Source of the DNA: Lota lota
Lineage: Eukaryota; Chordata; Actinopteri; Gadiformes; Lotidae
Direction of reading: 5' to 3'
NCBI GenBank assembly: GCA_026745465.1
Contig: JACYXH010000310.1
Span: 4,571,501-4,635,500, forward strand
DNA length: 64,000 nucleotides
This document shows positions 1 through 12,394 of this stretch, piece after piece. The notes beneath the pieces are model-generated. The model was not told the origin of the DNA. It saw only the letters and a list, made by a program, of their open reading frames with translations, and ran no database searches. The position numbers and the translations under genes are program-made. Position 1 is the first letter of the stretch. The number at the start of each line of letters is the position of its first letter.

Positions 1-1339
1 GTCAAGCGTACATCTTCAGTAGGAAGCTAGCGGAATATATTCAAAGTAAAAGCCTCACCGTAAGACTAAGTATGGTAGTTGACAGCACTTTAACAGGTTT
101 TGTTTAGAAAAACTAATCTTGAAAACTTGACCTTTAATACCGGTATATGTATGTGCATAACCGAATGTGGACATTATCAAGAGCTTCTCGACAGCTGTAG
201 GGCGACAGCGCCTCCATTCCTCACCTCACAGTTATAAATTATAAATCAATTCCATATCTGTTAATTTGACTATTGAGTTTAATAAATTCTTAGAATTTAA
301 AATCTTGAACTTGGCATGTGCCCCCTCAGTTTGAATGGGTACTTCGCTGTTTGTACTGGGCACTGGTGCAATCAAAGATTAAGATACCACAGGCCTGGTG
401 AAAAGCCTGCTAATTGCAGTCATATTAATAACTTAAGGTGTGTTCCGCTCATGCTGTACATGGACACCCAAAGAAAGCTTCTTCTGATTTAATTGTAGGA
501 ATCACAATACTAATGCATAATACAAGCAACACAAAAAGAAATGAAAAAAACGCGAGGCTAATGCAAGTGATGCAAGGTTCAAGCTCATTAGCATACATTA
601 ATATGAAGATGCTTGAAGAGTTTGGGATATGTACGTGCAACACTCCCGAAGCCTCCAGCATGTTCCGATCAAATATGTTTTCGAGCCCTAGAGCCTTAGC
701 CTCTTATCAGTGGATTGAGTGGGGTGTGGGTTGTGAGGTGGGGTTGACTGCCAGGTCAAGCTGAAGGGCTGGGGAGATTAAAAACCGTAGCCTGTAGTTG
801 GAAAAATACAAACACAAAAAACAAAAAGAAGCGATTCTGGCCGTGACCTCCTTTTCTAACCCTTGCGTCTTAGTGGCTCAGCGCTGCCCTGCATTGCTAT
901 ATTTAGTGAACCATGTCAAACTATCTCTGCCATTATATCGACATGCTTGCAACGGGGCCAAACACAATTTATTCTTTAAAACATGAAAACCCGGTCAGTT
1001 CTCTTTCCTTCTTTGAACCAAAACGATCGATATCTGGGTAAATGTTTAAACCGTTAAATTATTTCCTGCAGTTGTATTGCATATTGCTTAAGAGAATACC
1101 TTCTACCAACAACCAAAATGTTACTAGATAATACTGATAGTGTGTTCATGAATCATTCAGCATCGCACATTCTCCACATTATCTTATCCCCCCCCCCCCC
1201 CCGCCCCCATTTATTCATATTGTATTTATACCTAGATGTCTTTACAACACATTCATGGCGAGGTGTCGTGTCACTAGCATTCCTCTAGCTCCACACAACC
1301 GCCACCATCTCCACCTCCATCCACCATGCCGTTCCCAGG

Positions 1340-1695
1340 CGAGCCGGCTCTAGCCATTTTGGTGCCCTAGGCAAATTGCTTACCCGAAGGCTTAGACCTT
1401 TTCATTGTGAAAAACTTTGTTAACTCTGTGATCAGTCAGTCAGCAATTGCTGGCACTTCCGTCTCTGACCTGTTGTAATGTGCATCAAACGGTAACACAT
1501 CCCCCCACTTTCAGTGCGCATAGTACAAGTGCACCTGGCCAGGTCAGATGAAACATTGTGAGTAACAGGGGTGCAAAGTGTATTTCTTTCTTTCTTTCTT
1601 TGTTCCTTTGCTACCTATAGGCATCAAATAAGTGCACCAGAAGGTGGCACACATTAGGCGACCGCCTATATGGCCTATGCCTTTAGCCGGCCCTG
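1340..1695. mobile_element. Non-autonomous hAT-like transposon, 356 bp
   Basis: Perfect 8-bp direct repeats TTCCCAGG flank the element at 1332-1339 and 1696-1703. The ends are inverted relatives: CGAGCCGGCTCTAG at the left, and the right end reads CAGGGCCGGCTAAAG on the minus strand, with a one-base gap. The 8-bp duplication and CAGGG-type tip are typical of hAT elements. No transposase is present. A short TTTC run lies inside (about 1584-1602). Confidence 0.7.
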
Positions 1696-3027
1696 TTCCC
1701 AGGCCTTGGCTTGCTTTCATCATTCCCGAGCCCGTCACCTGTGTTCACATCATGGGGATTCATCTGTTTGAACATCTGGATGTGTTTACCTGTGAAGTAA
1801 AAAAAACTAAACATGAACCAACAACAACAACAACATTGAGGGAAATGGGTGAATTTGCCTCTACACACAGGGAAGCTTGTGGGTTTATTCTCAGTCTTGT
1901 CCCTATGGCTCTTACGTGAGTCATGGCTGCTTTGTCAGGTGGTTTGTTAGGTGGGTGTGGTTGTGACTTGAGTGTTTGTGTTCGGTGGTACTTAATTATC
2001 ATTGTGCAAAGGCATTGAGATGTTCATTCATTATAATTAAATAAACCCATTATCATTCTCATTCATATTCATTAAGTTTACTGAATGCTTGTATTTCGAT
2101 ACTGTGATTCAGAGGAATCATAGGAACCTATTTTATAAAGATTAAAGCAAAAGGAGGTGCAGTAGTTACTATTGAAATAAGGAGCCTAATCGTCTGCTTT
2201 TGAATCTTTCAAATTTGACATGAATCTTGGCCGGAAATCCCATCATGTCATCGAATATATGATTTTTTCTGCAACAACAAGCAAGCAAACACAACTTAAA
2301 CCAGTTTAAGTAAGACTCAATACATTCTTTTGCATGTTCGTTCATAAGTGACTCTTTAGCGGCTAATGTATTAGTTGCTAATTCAGTATGGCACTGTAAA
2401 TCTGCATGAGTGAGTAAAAGGCTGGTTTACATTCATGTGGTGTCCAACGTCCATTTTGTTGTAGCTGCCAAGAAACACAGTCAGCCATTTGTGCATCATT
2501 GCACGTAACCATCAGGAAATATGATCAGTTCACATTAAGCAAGCATACGTCTCTGAGCTGTTTTCTTAGCTATAGCCATTTCTCAGAGCATTTGACCCCC
2601 CCCCCCCCCCCCCCCTCTATTAATCAGTTCAAAAGGGGCCCTGATCAAAGGTGGAAATCCTCCGCACCGAGTTTAGCCGTGGAAGCTCTGTGACACAGCT
2701 TTTAAAATATAGATATATTTTGCGAGCGCCAAATGTAGACAGCACATCATTAATCAAATGGATTGAGCAGTGGTCACACTTGAGTGTGTTTGCCCTCCTC
2801 TCTTCTCCAGATGCAATTACTCAAACTCTCATTAGCTTCTCCTTCAGCATGTTTATCCTCCCGCCTTTAGTTTTTAATGTCTTTCCTGCGACTTTGATTT
2901 TGAAAAATATTGGATGTTTTACTACATTTTTGTTCTATTAAACTAAAAGCATATTGCAATGTTTTTATTTATATTAACTGTGAAATCTTCTTCCTAAAAT
3001 ATATCTTGTTTATTTTTGGAGTACCAC

Positions 3028-3857
3028 CGTAATCACGCGAATATAGACCGCGGCCTAAATACAAATTCTTCAGGCAAATTACGGTTGTGCGGCCTATGTA
3101 TGAATGCGGCCTATTTACAAATGTGTGTGACCAAAATCAGTCGGCGATGATTTTGCAGCGCTGTGATTTCGCTCAGTTGTGATTATGCCCTGTGATTGTG
3201 CCCCTGGCACAAACAGGTTGAACAAGTTACTAATAACAACTAATTGGGTAATATACCCCAAGTAGGATTTCTTTTCTTTTCTGATGATCCGTGCATTTAT
3301 TCGCATGCTCTTGAATAGCGCTAGTGCTGCAGTGCACTTTGATTGAAACTTTGCACAATGTGTAAACCACCTTTTTAGTTTTATGATCAAAACAGTCTTC
3401 ACTGGAACTTAAGTGGGTTGTGTTTCCAAATGGAGCACTCACAACGGCGCCGCCATACAGCCGCGTTATGACTTCCAACCATCAATACCACGCATTATAT
3501 TAAACCCCGAACAAGACCATACAATCTTCTGTTGTGGGTTAGCCTTTCCATTATGGGACGCTGCTTGACATCACAGAATTTCAAAGGCTTTTCACGGACT
3601 CATTTATGTGTTATGCTGCAGCTTTTTAATGCTAAACACTTGAAATAAAGTTCAAATCGAAAGAGTATCTTTGTGAGTCTTTGCTACTTTCTGCAACACG
3701 TGGGGGCCTTCGGATATGATTGGATGTCCTTTAAATTGGGCATTTGTTACTGGGGCCTTTACATGGGTGCGGCCCATACACAGGGTTGCTTTTTTCAAGC
3801 CTTAGTTGTTAGCAAGTGCGGCTTATGTACGATGCTGTCTATATACACGTAATTACG
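3028..3857. mobile_element. MITE-like DNA transposon with 24-bp terminal inverted repeats
   Basis: The left end 3028-3051 and the reverse complement of the right end 3834-3857 match at about 20 of 24 positions, sharing CGTAAT.ACG.G.ATATAGAC.GC. Next to each end are short repeated GCGGCcTATGTAc words. I see no transposase and no clear target-site duplication, so the superfamily is open. Confidence 0.6.
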
Positions 3858-5133
3858 TTAGTGTAATTTAAGGAATTTGTTCAATACTAACCGATTTTTA
3901 CTGTAAACAGTATGCGTTCGATTTGTGTGCTTTCTCAATATTTAGTTGTTTGTATTAGGATAGATTATTCTTGAAAAAACATCTCCTGCTGGACGTAATA
4001 TAACAAAACAATAGAGATCATTGTATTATAGAAAAAAGAAAATCCCATTCCCTGAGAAATACCAGTTGCGAACAGCAAAATAAAAATCTTTCTTTCTTTC
4101 TTTGATTCTTTCTTTAGTCTTCTTATTATTTTGAAACTGCTTCTTGAGCCTGCAGAAGAGCCTGCAGAAGTGGAGGACTTTTATCAAGTGGCTACATGTG
4201 TCCATTTCCCCCCACCGCGCCGTATATATACGATGTCTGCTTGGGATAGGTGGAGTTGCTTTCCACTGTGAGTGATGTGGAGACAAATAGGTGGAGATCT
4301 CATTGCAGCGTTTCCCCGGAGAGACCTCGCATGAGGCGGTGGCTGCTCTCTCTCTCTCTCTGGCTCTGGAGTTGGACTCCGGGTGACGCCGTGGTTTTGT
4401 GGGGGAGAGGCAGAGACGGCGAGCACTTAAGTACCCGGTAGCTGGAGACGTTTGATGCACAATGAGCCCTGTGGAAAATTTAATTTGCCTCCTCCCGCAC
4501 GCCCACTCATCAGCGGTTAGTAGATTATTATGTCATAGAACCTCTTGTTGAACTTAGATTTACTTGCCCAGCCGGCAGGATTTACATATCAAACCTCATA
4601 AATACAGTCTAATGGTAACGCCACCACAAACTAATAGCAAAGTTCCTATCTAAACGGTTTCGTATCATAGTTCTATAAAGTGGAACAAGATGTGAAGCCA
4701 GGAAGAAAAACTTGTCAATGTCAATGAAGAATCACAGCAATTAGACTACCCACCAGCGATCGATCAATCTGCAACAAAGCGCTCATCTGTAGCCACTACA
4801 GTTTGCCACTACAGCACACACATTTCAATGCAAGAGAGGTGTACCAAAACTCCAGAATTGGCCTGGGCCGAGGAAGGAAACGGTCTCACAGGTTTATGAA
4901 GCACTAAGGGCTCGCAATATGCGTCCATTCAATTATCGCTAAGATGTCATTTACAGCTAGTGATTTCTCATTTTGTAAATTCCCAGGTAGGGACGGCAGA
5001 AGAACCTTATCAAGCCCCGGCCAGCCCATGTGATTAGATCATGTTCAGCAGGACAGCAACGATATCAACTCCAAATCGAATCAACTTTTCTCTTACACTC
5101 TCACTCGCATTCTCTTTTTTTTTACACACACAT

Positions 5134-5138
<5 letters not shown>

Positions 5139-5192
<54 letters not shown>
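5139..5192. repeat. (CA)27 microsatellite
   Basis: Uninterrupted CA dinucleotides, preceded by an imperfect CA stretch from 5124. Confidence 0.95.
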
Positions 5193-5196
<4 letters not shown>

Positions 5197-5586
5197 GTTC
5201 TCATGTTCAACCCGAGTCGGTGTCAGTTTGTCTGCATGGTGTTAGTGTTTCTACTGTCAAAGCCGTTCCCGTACCCTAACCACCCAGCTGATCACTGCAG
5301 AGCTCACAAACACCGGTGTTTGAGGAGCAAGTCAGTTTCCAATCGACAACGTTTTTCAAAGGTATTTAGCACAGGATTTTGTCTCTTTTGTCACTTTAAT
5401 GCCACGGTTAAGAAGGTGTGATGTGTGTGTTGTGTCTGGTTTCTGTTTGTGTGTGTCTGTGTATGTGTGCGTGTGTATTGGTTTGTGTGTGTGCGTGTGG
5501 AGCGTAGGGTGTGATCCGTGACATGATCGCGGGGTGGGGGAGGATGCTTTGACAGGTAGCAGCCCAGCCATATGCATTTCCCCCCC

Positions 5587-5624
5587 TCTCTCTTTCTCTT
5601 TCTGTCTCTGTCTCTGTCTCTGTC

Positions 5625-5721
<97 letters not shown>

Positions 5722-5770
5722 CTTTGTCTCTGTCTCTGTGTCTTTGTCTCCCTCTCTTTCTCTCTCTGTC
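5587..5770. repeat. CT/CTGT compound microsatellite
   Basis: A perfect CT array at 5633-5717 (about 85 bp) is flanked on both sides by CTGTCT-type variants. Confidence 0.95.
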
Positions 5771-6482
5771 AGCACATCTTAAATCCCAGCGGCAGATTGG
5801 ACCAGCGCTGTCGCTTTGTCGACTCTGATGTGTACCGCGCTGCTGATGATGCCGCTGCCCGGAAAAAAACCCTGCTAAAAAAAATAGCCGATTCAGTCCA
5901 GCTCTTCCCGGACAAAGTGAAGGCTTCGGCTTGTCTGTGTAGACATAAATAAACTTGCTGTGATATGGTTATTGTTAAGTTTTACCTACTGCTGGCTCTT
6001 TGGAGTTCTACGGACTGCCAAGCGATGAGACAAACACATGGTCTGTGTTAGGAACACCCGGCTATGTGAGGAGAACACAAGGCTTTGTATGGTTTCAACA
6101 CTGCTGCCTGTACAGTTGGCTTGCACCATATCACTGCCACTCACAAACATCAAACCTCAAGGATGACAACAGCCTCAAATGTCAGGGTCCAAAATTTACT
6201 TAATGCCTGCCAGAGTAAAGAAAAATCAGCAGGCCAAGGAATAGTTTTTATAGTTAATCCAGACAATTCTATACCTGCCAAATGATAAATTCTCTCTGGC
6301 ATTGGCTGGTGGCAGGTGTTCATTTTGGACCCTGTATACGACCTACGTTGGCAAGCGATATACCATGGTACTTGATCAATTAAGACCATTGCACACAATT
6401 GCATAATCTGTTTGCTTCAGTTTGGTAGGAGTGTCTTAGTTTCTTCTTCGCTGTGCTCTACTCAGGCACCACCTCATCACAC

Positions 6483-6767
6483 TGCTGTTGTTTCTTCTTA
6501 GCTGAGCTCAACTCCATCAGAGGCACCGCCTCATCATACTGCTGTTGTTTCTTCTTAGCTGAGCTCTACTCCATCAGAGGCACCGCCTCATCATACTGCT
6601 GTTGTTTCTTCTTAGCTGAGCTCTACTCCATCAGAGGCACCGCCTCATCATACTGCTGTTGTTTCTTCTTAGCTGAGCTCAACTCCATCAGAGGCACCGC
6701 CTCATCATACTGCTGTTGTTTCTTCTTAGCTGAGCTCTACTCCATCAGAGGCACCGCCTCATTATAC
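6483..6767. repeat. 57-bp minisatellite, 5 copies
   Basis: Five near-identical 57-bp units start at 6483, 6540, 6597, 6654 and 6711. A diverged copy precedes them (about 6426-6482) and a broken one follows. Units 1 and 4 read CTCAACTCC where units 2, 3 and 5 read CTCTACTCC. As 57 is a multiple of three, one frame stays open as a 19-residue repeat (CCCFFLAEL...), with no sign of being a gene. Confidence 0.9.
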
Positions 6768-7563
6768 GGCTGTTGGGGGGATGTTATCTACATACATCTT
6801 TTTTTATCAATCATGTTCTTTTGTCTTTTGTGCCTCCAGAGTGAGTCATACTCTCCTGCACTTGTATTTGTATGGTCTTTTTTAAGATGTACTTTTATTG
6901 TATTCCTTCATTATGCAAATAAACTAACTAAACTAGAACTAAACTAAACCTAGCATACAGTATATTGGTGTCTACCACCACTTCCAAAACCAGAAGCCAA
7001 TACTACATTTTCTTTATTTGTGCTTGCAAATGAGAATAACAGTCACACTCTAATGCTAGATGTACTGTTAAAGATATTTGCATAAAACATTAAACGCAGA
7101 CAATTTCCCATAATACATGTTGGACTGGGAGACCTTTTCTTCCCCCTCTCGGTACTGTGGCTGCATTTATCTTGCTTTCGTTGTTGCTATTTCTTGCAGC
7201 CCCATACTTAGGACTGTAATGAAGGAAATCAATATTTCTAATGGCTGACTTTAAAAACGAACAACAACAAAAGTAAAATAAAACAGCAGCAGAGGACTTT
7301 GTCCCTGGCCGGGCACCTCACTTAATTTATTGACTTGAGGCAATGAAGGCACTGGCACCCGCTCGCTGTGTGCTGGCTTGTTCCCAGCACATTTTTCATG
7401 CGCCCACGTGAGCACAACTTTCAAACTGAAGAGATAGTGGTGGAGTTGGTAAGTTGTGCTAATATTGTACCATAACTTTAAATCCATATTGGTAATAAAT
7501 GTTTTTGTGTGTGAAGATGGCTCGTCGGACTCCCATGTGCATTGTGTACCCATGCCCTTCCAT

Positions 7564-7765
<202 letters not shown>

Positions 7766-8086
7766 TCTGATTGATTGTAGTAAAAGGCACTGATGTGTGT
7801 ATATGGAGTTTACCAGCTGACAATGTCAATTCCCTTGGCCCAGTGTTAATTACAGCTATGTGGCCGCTATAGGGACACACTGCATTGTTCTTCTCTAGTC
7901 TGACCCAGATGTTAGCACCTTTCTCTGTTCACCTTTTATGGACAAACACTACCTTGCTGCAGTCCTCCCTTAGTTCTTTCTCAATAGAAACGTTGTGTCT
8001 TTTCAATGTACCTATGGCATGTACAGTAATGGCCATTCTCTCAAACGTCTACACAACTCTTGTCAAGCATGTCAATACTGAAACTC

Positions 8087-8088
<2 letters not shown>

Positions 8089-8174
<86 letters not shown>
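8089..8174. repeat. (CA)43 microsatellite before exon A
   Basis: Uninterrupted CA for 86 bp, ending 52 bp before the first base of exon A at 8227. Confidence 0.95.
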
Positions 8175-8175
<1 letters not shown>

Positions 8176-8226
8176 CCATCACTGGTTTCAACTCATCTTA
8201 TTCCTGTTGTGTTTTCACCCCAACAG

Positions 8227-8419
8227 GGAGGTCCTGGGCAACGTGGAGGTGATGCAGCTGGACTTTGAGATGGAGAACTTCACCAGCCTGTCGGTGACGC
8301 GGCGGATCAACTGGAACATCGACTACAAGGGCCAGAACCCGCCGCCGGACTCGGAGAAGGTGGTGACGGAGCTGACGGTGGTGCAGCGGGACATCCAGGC
8401 CATCGTTCCCCTCTCCATG
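8227..8419 (+). CDS. tmem132e: tmem132e exon A (partial CDS, ectodomain)
   Basis: First visible coding exon of a TMEM132-family gene. The acceptor is ...caccccaacag at 8226 and the donor is ATG|gtaggt at 8419/8420. The exon opens with the last base of a split codon (intron phase 2) and ends on a whole codon, giving about 64 residues. The translation contains EVLGNVEVMQLDFEMENFTS, then VTRRINWNIDYKG, then ELTVVQRDIQAIVPLSM. This is the family pattern of the middle ectodomain, where cohesin-like and bacterial-Ig-like folds have been described. ENFTS includes an N-glycosylation sequon. The family match is strong. The assignment to paralogue E rests mainly on the last exon. The coding GC content is far above that of the flanking introns. 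A (CA)43 array ends 52 bp upstream. Confidence 0.92.
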
Positions 8420-8439
8420 GTAGGTCACCCACTGCTGCA

Positions 8440-8545
8440 GTTGTGACCGACGGTTCTTCGAACGCACCACCACTACGCAGGGGAGCCTCGAACCGCCGAC
8501 CCCGAGATTGGAAGGCAAAGTCTCTAATCGCTGAGAAGCCAAATT
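8440..8545 (-). mobile_element. tRNA-derived SINE remnant
   Basis: On the minus strand a CTCAGCGATTAGAGA segment resembles a tRNA A-box region and GCGGTTCGAGGCTC resembles a B box, about 45 nt apart. The segment does not fold into a proper tRNA, so a SINE head is preferred to a tRNA gene. It starts about 20 nt inside the intron following exon A. Confidence 0.45.
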
Positions 8546-11419
8546 ACTGCAGCCATGTGTGGGTCTGCAAATTGTGGCCGACTTTAGGGATCGGGGGTGA
8601 GGTTTACCATGGAGGACCCATGTTGAATCCGATACACTATCGCTAAGCCAAATTAGTGGGGGTGGTATATATTACACGGTTGGGGCTACTTGTATATGAT
8701 TACCTGGTCTAGCCCACTACCCTTGGGTTATATACTGCAAAGCAGTCATATCTATATGAGTGTCAATGGGTAATTTCAGCGGAATTTTGTGTTGTCATTT
8801 TAATTTTTACGAGATATTTCCTTCTTGATAACTTCCATCTGTTTTCTAATGAACCTCGCAACACACACCCCAGAGTTTTGTCATTAAAAGTGTTCTTAAT
8901 CCACACTTGGCATTCGGTAATGATTTGATGATTGCCAAGAATGCCGCACCAAGTCCCAGTGCAGGATGCTAGACTATCTAACACTCGTCTAATTGTTGCT
9001 CGCCACTCCTATAACAGTCAGTGATTAGCGAGATAAGTCTATCAATTATAGAAATAATAACAACCATCATCAGGAGGTAAAGGTAATTTGTACTTAACTG
9101 TGACTCATCGTCAATGAACAAGAGCAGATTCCAAACACATTGGCGGGTGAAGACATCACATTGTTGAAGGACGTGTTTTTAATATTCCTAAATGGTGCCT
9201 GGGGGCTCTCGACTAAAATCACTTTAAAATACAAATCCTGCATCATCATCATAATTTGGATGACACCACTAAAGTTAGTCATATTAATTTTTTGTCATTT
9301 CAAAATGTAGATGATCGTGTGTATTTTTAAGGGGCTAAAACTGAGAAGAGGGTTAGAATCGGCAACACGTTTTTTTATTGCGTTACACATATACTGTGGT
9401 TTTGAATAACAGCTCGGGTACAGTATACAGTATGCATGTGTGCATGTTTTAGATTGCGTATTTTAACACGTTTTTTTCCAGTAAAGCTTTAACCTTATGC
9501 AAAGGAGACATTATGCATAATAACTCATTCTTAAACTCAACTGCAGCCAAGTTCACACCGAGACAACCTGAGCACTTGTTTTTCCAATCCAATCCAATCA
9601 TGCCAACATGTTTAAACCTGACAACCGATGAATAGCTGAGCCGTTATAATGAGCCGACAAGCCCTAAGAAGAGCATTCTTTAAGTAGGTCACCTGTTGAT
9701 TGAAACGTGTTCCACGTCAATAGCCAAGCCGCATTAAGGGTGTGACCTATATTTAGAGAAATAATGGGGTTCCTTACACACGTTTGAGGAACAAAAGAGA
9801 AGCAAGACTCAACCTATTCATGACTAACAAGTTGCCTTTGTAAGCTGAGGGAGACGATGCACAGGCTGGACCTGTGAGAATGAATGAATGCTTTTCAACG
9901 CAATCTACCTTTAATGTGTGTGGGTGACCGTTTGAACCTCCTGCGCTAATTTCTCATGGTGATATTATTTATTTATTCCACAATAGCATGACAAAGTTAA
10001 GATTCATTATGTGAGCGTAACGTCATCTTAAGCTGAATTTATTTTGGTAGTGATACGAACTGTCAATCTATACATAGTGTGATCTCTTGTTTCCCCTCCC
10101 CCCACCATCTTATAAAATACAGCTCATCAGAAAAACACTCGTCAGTCTGGCACAATCAAATCCAATCCTGATGGATTAAATCACATTCCTGCAGTGCCTT
10201 TAATTGGAAATACCTCATGGTGTGTTGCCCAATGAAGCGGCCGTGTTAAAGTGGAAGCTAAACTGCAACAAATTTACAATATGGTAAATTAAAAATACCA
10301 AGTCAATAATGTCCCTCTTTGGAAGGGTCAGAAGCGTAGATTTTTATGAAAACACATGCAGTGGCTGCTTGTCTTTGAAATGCTGATTGTAGCATTCACT
10401 TTTCTTTTCAATTGATGTTTAATTGTTGATGTCTCTCTTACCCGACATGGTGTTTTGCTTTTTCTCATTTAAATGCATTCATTAAAGCACAATGCTAATT
10501 ACTGTTGTGAGATCAAGGGCTGTGATCAAGTGATAAATATCTGCTAGCGTATTGCTATTGACCATATTTTGCTTCAATGAGTTACTGAAGTGTGTGCTTA
10601 GCTTCTTGGCCACCATAATAGTTTGGCAGGAAAAATATATACATCGCAGTTGAACTACATATTTTAATGCAAAAAAAATTATGCTCAGGGGCTGTCAACT
10701 TTTAAGAGTTGGGTAAAAGAAGTAGACTAGAAAGTATTTCTGTGACTACACCCAACCCTAAATGACCACACATTTTCTCATAAACACGATTTATAAATGA
10801 AAAAAGAAATCCAGTTCACAGTTAGACTTGGTCACCTCATTGGCCACAAGCCCTCCCCATAAATGTGCATGGTGAGTCTTTGTATGTCATAGGCTGAGAG
10901 CAGGTCAATAGTTATATCGTATATAGATGGTCTACTGAAATAAAAATTTCCGTTCTCTTACTTACTGTGATCTGTGATCAGTTAACAAACTAATATAGTC
11001 CTCCACATTCTCGACAGACTCCAGGTATCAACTTTGTTTGTGTGTATTGGATTTAGAATCCGTATCAAATCACTCCACATTCTTTCTTACTCCGCTCCCA
11101 GACTTTTTCATCTGTCAAAAAAAACCTCGACCCCAGGCGTTCTCAGCTCACAACGGAAGAAAAAAGATACTGTAGATGTTTCCTCCCAGACCTTTTCTCA
11201 GCACCCAACAAATATCGGAAGGCCCATCCTCTCTCTCCAATTTACGCCCATTGGAAGCATCTCATTCCAGTCATTCCGTCGTGAGATATGAACGCCTTGG
11301 AGATGAGGTTAAGAATGTCGACAAACGGATACTGTGGTCTCACATTAGTTTGGCTCTTGACCTGGCAATTTAATGGCCAAGATGGAGGACAATGTGCCAT
11401 CATGACTCAATGTGTAAAT

Positions 11420-12394
11420 AAGGGCTGTAGTCAACCAAAGAAAATCTTGGTCAACTGAAGTTCGACCAACTCTACGACCAATCGATTGGTTGATGGGGAA
11501 AAAAATATTAAAAACGTGCACGTTATCTGTAGATGAACTTAATCGGCCACAGTGCACTATACTCTACCTGCTATCCTAAATATCACATTAGTGCTGTTTG
11601 GAGAAAGTCAGTGGGTTTCAGATCCATTCTTGGTCCGAGTCCGACTCGGTTACAGCAAAGCTTTATTGTAAAGCAGGTCACACCAGATGAGCCACTGAGC
11701 GCCACGTCCGGCAGCATCGCGTGGTAGATAGACAACACACGTCGGAAGATTTGATTTGAGGTTTTGTTCTCTTTTTAATGGAATGGGTCCCAATAGATGA
11801 CGCTGCAATTCGTGCTAAGGTGCCAATTCTGACATGTTCACACTCAAGCCTATTGAGCATTAAACACGATAGTTGACGGAGCATCGCAGACGTATTCAAT
11901 TACGTATGCCTAATGCTTTTGGATGATATGCCTGCATACCTTTTGTCATCTTTTTATTATTTTCTTTCCTGCCACATCGACAACTTTTGGAGCATCTTGT
12001 CATTAGTTTGGAGAAGAGTAAATGTTCAGTTGGTTACAACTAGCAGTCTTCCTTAAGTTGAGCGTGTTCGAGGTTGAGAAAACTGGCGTGTTTTGATCTC
12101 CTGTCTTATAAGTCTTATAGTCTATTAAACCATATGATTATTAAATCAGAAAGTACGGAGCCTTGAATATAATTTGTATTAATAAATAATGTTATTTCTA
12201 GCACAAAACAGCCTATCATTCAAAAATTAAATACATCAGTCATCATTTGTCCCTCCCGCCCCCGAAAATAATGGATTAAGAAGTGCTCTTTTCCTTATGA
12301 AAGGAACAAACAATTGTCCGACCAATGGGAATTTGGTCGAACAAGTTCATTCCGACCAACCAATCAACCAACCGACCAGAACTTGACAGCCCTA
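11420..12394. mobile_element. Non-autonomous hAT-like transposon, 975 bp
   Basis: Perfect 8-bp direct repeats GTGTAAAT lie at 11412-11419 and 12395-12402. The left end begins AAGGGCTGTAGTC; the right end read on the minus strand begins TAGGGCTGTCAAG. Both subterminal zones are rich in CGACCAA / TTGGTCG words, as expected for transposase-binding repeats. No transposase frame is recognisable inside. Confidence 0.8.

Noticed and set aside
5356..5952. Ser-Leu, Arg-Glu and similar repetitive open frames over microsatellites here and at 16863-17347, 20490-21290, 53759-54181
   Set aside because: Dinucleotide arrays have no stops in several frames; flanks show no protein similarity.
8460..8545. A functional tRNA gene on the minus strand
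   Set aside because: Box-like words are present but acceptor and anticodon stems do not form, so a SINE remnant is preferred.
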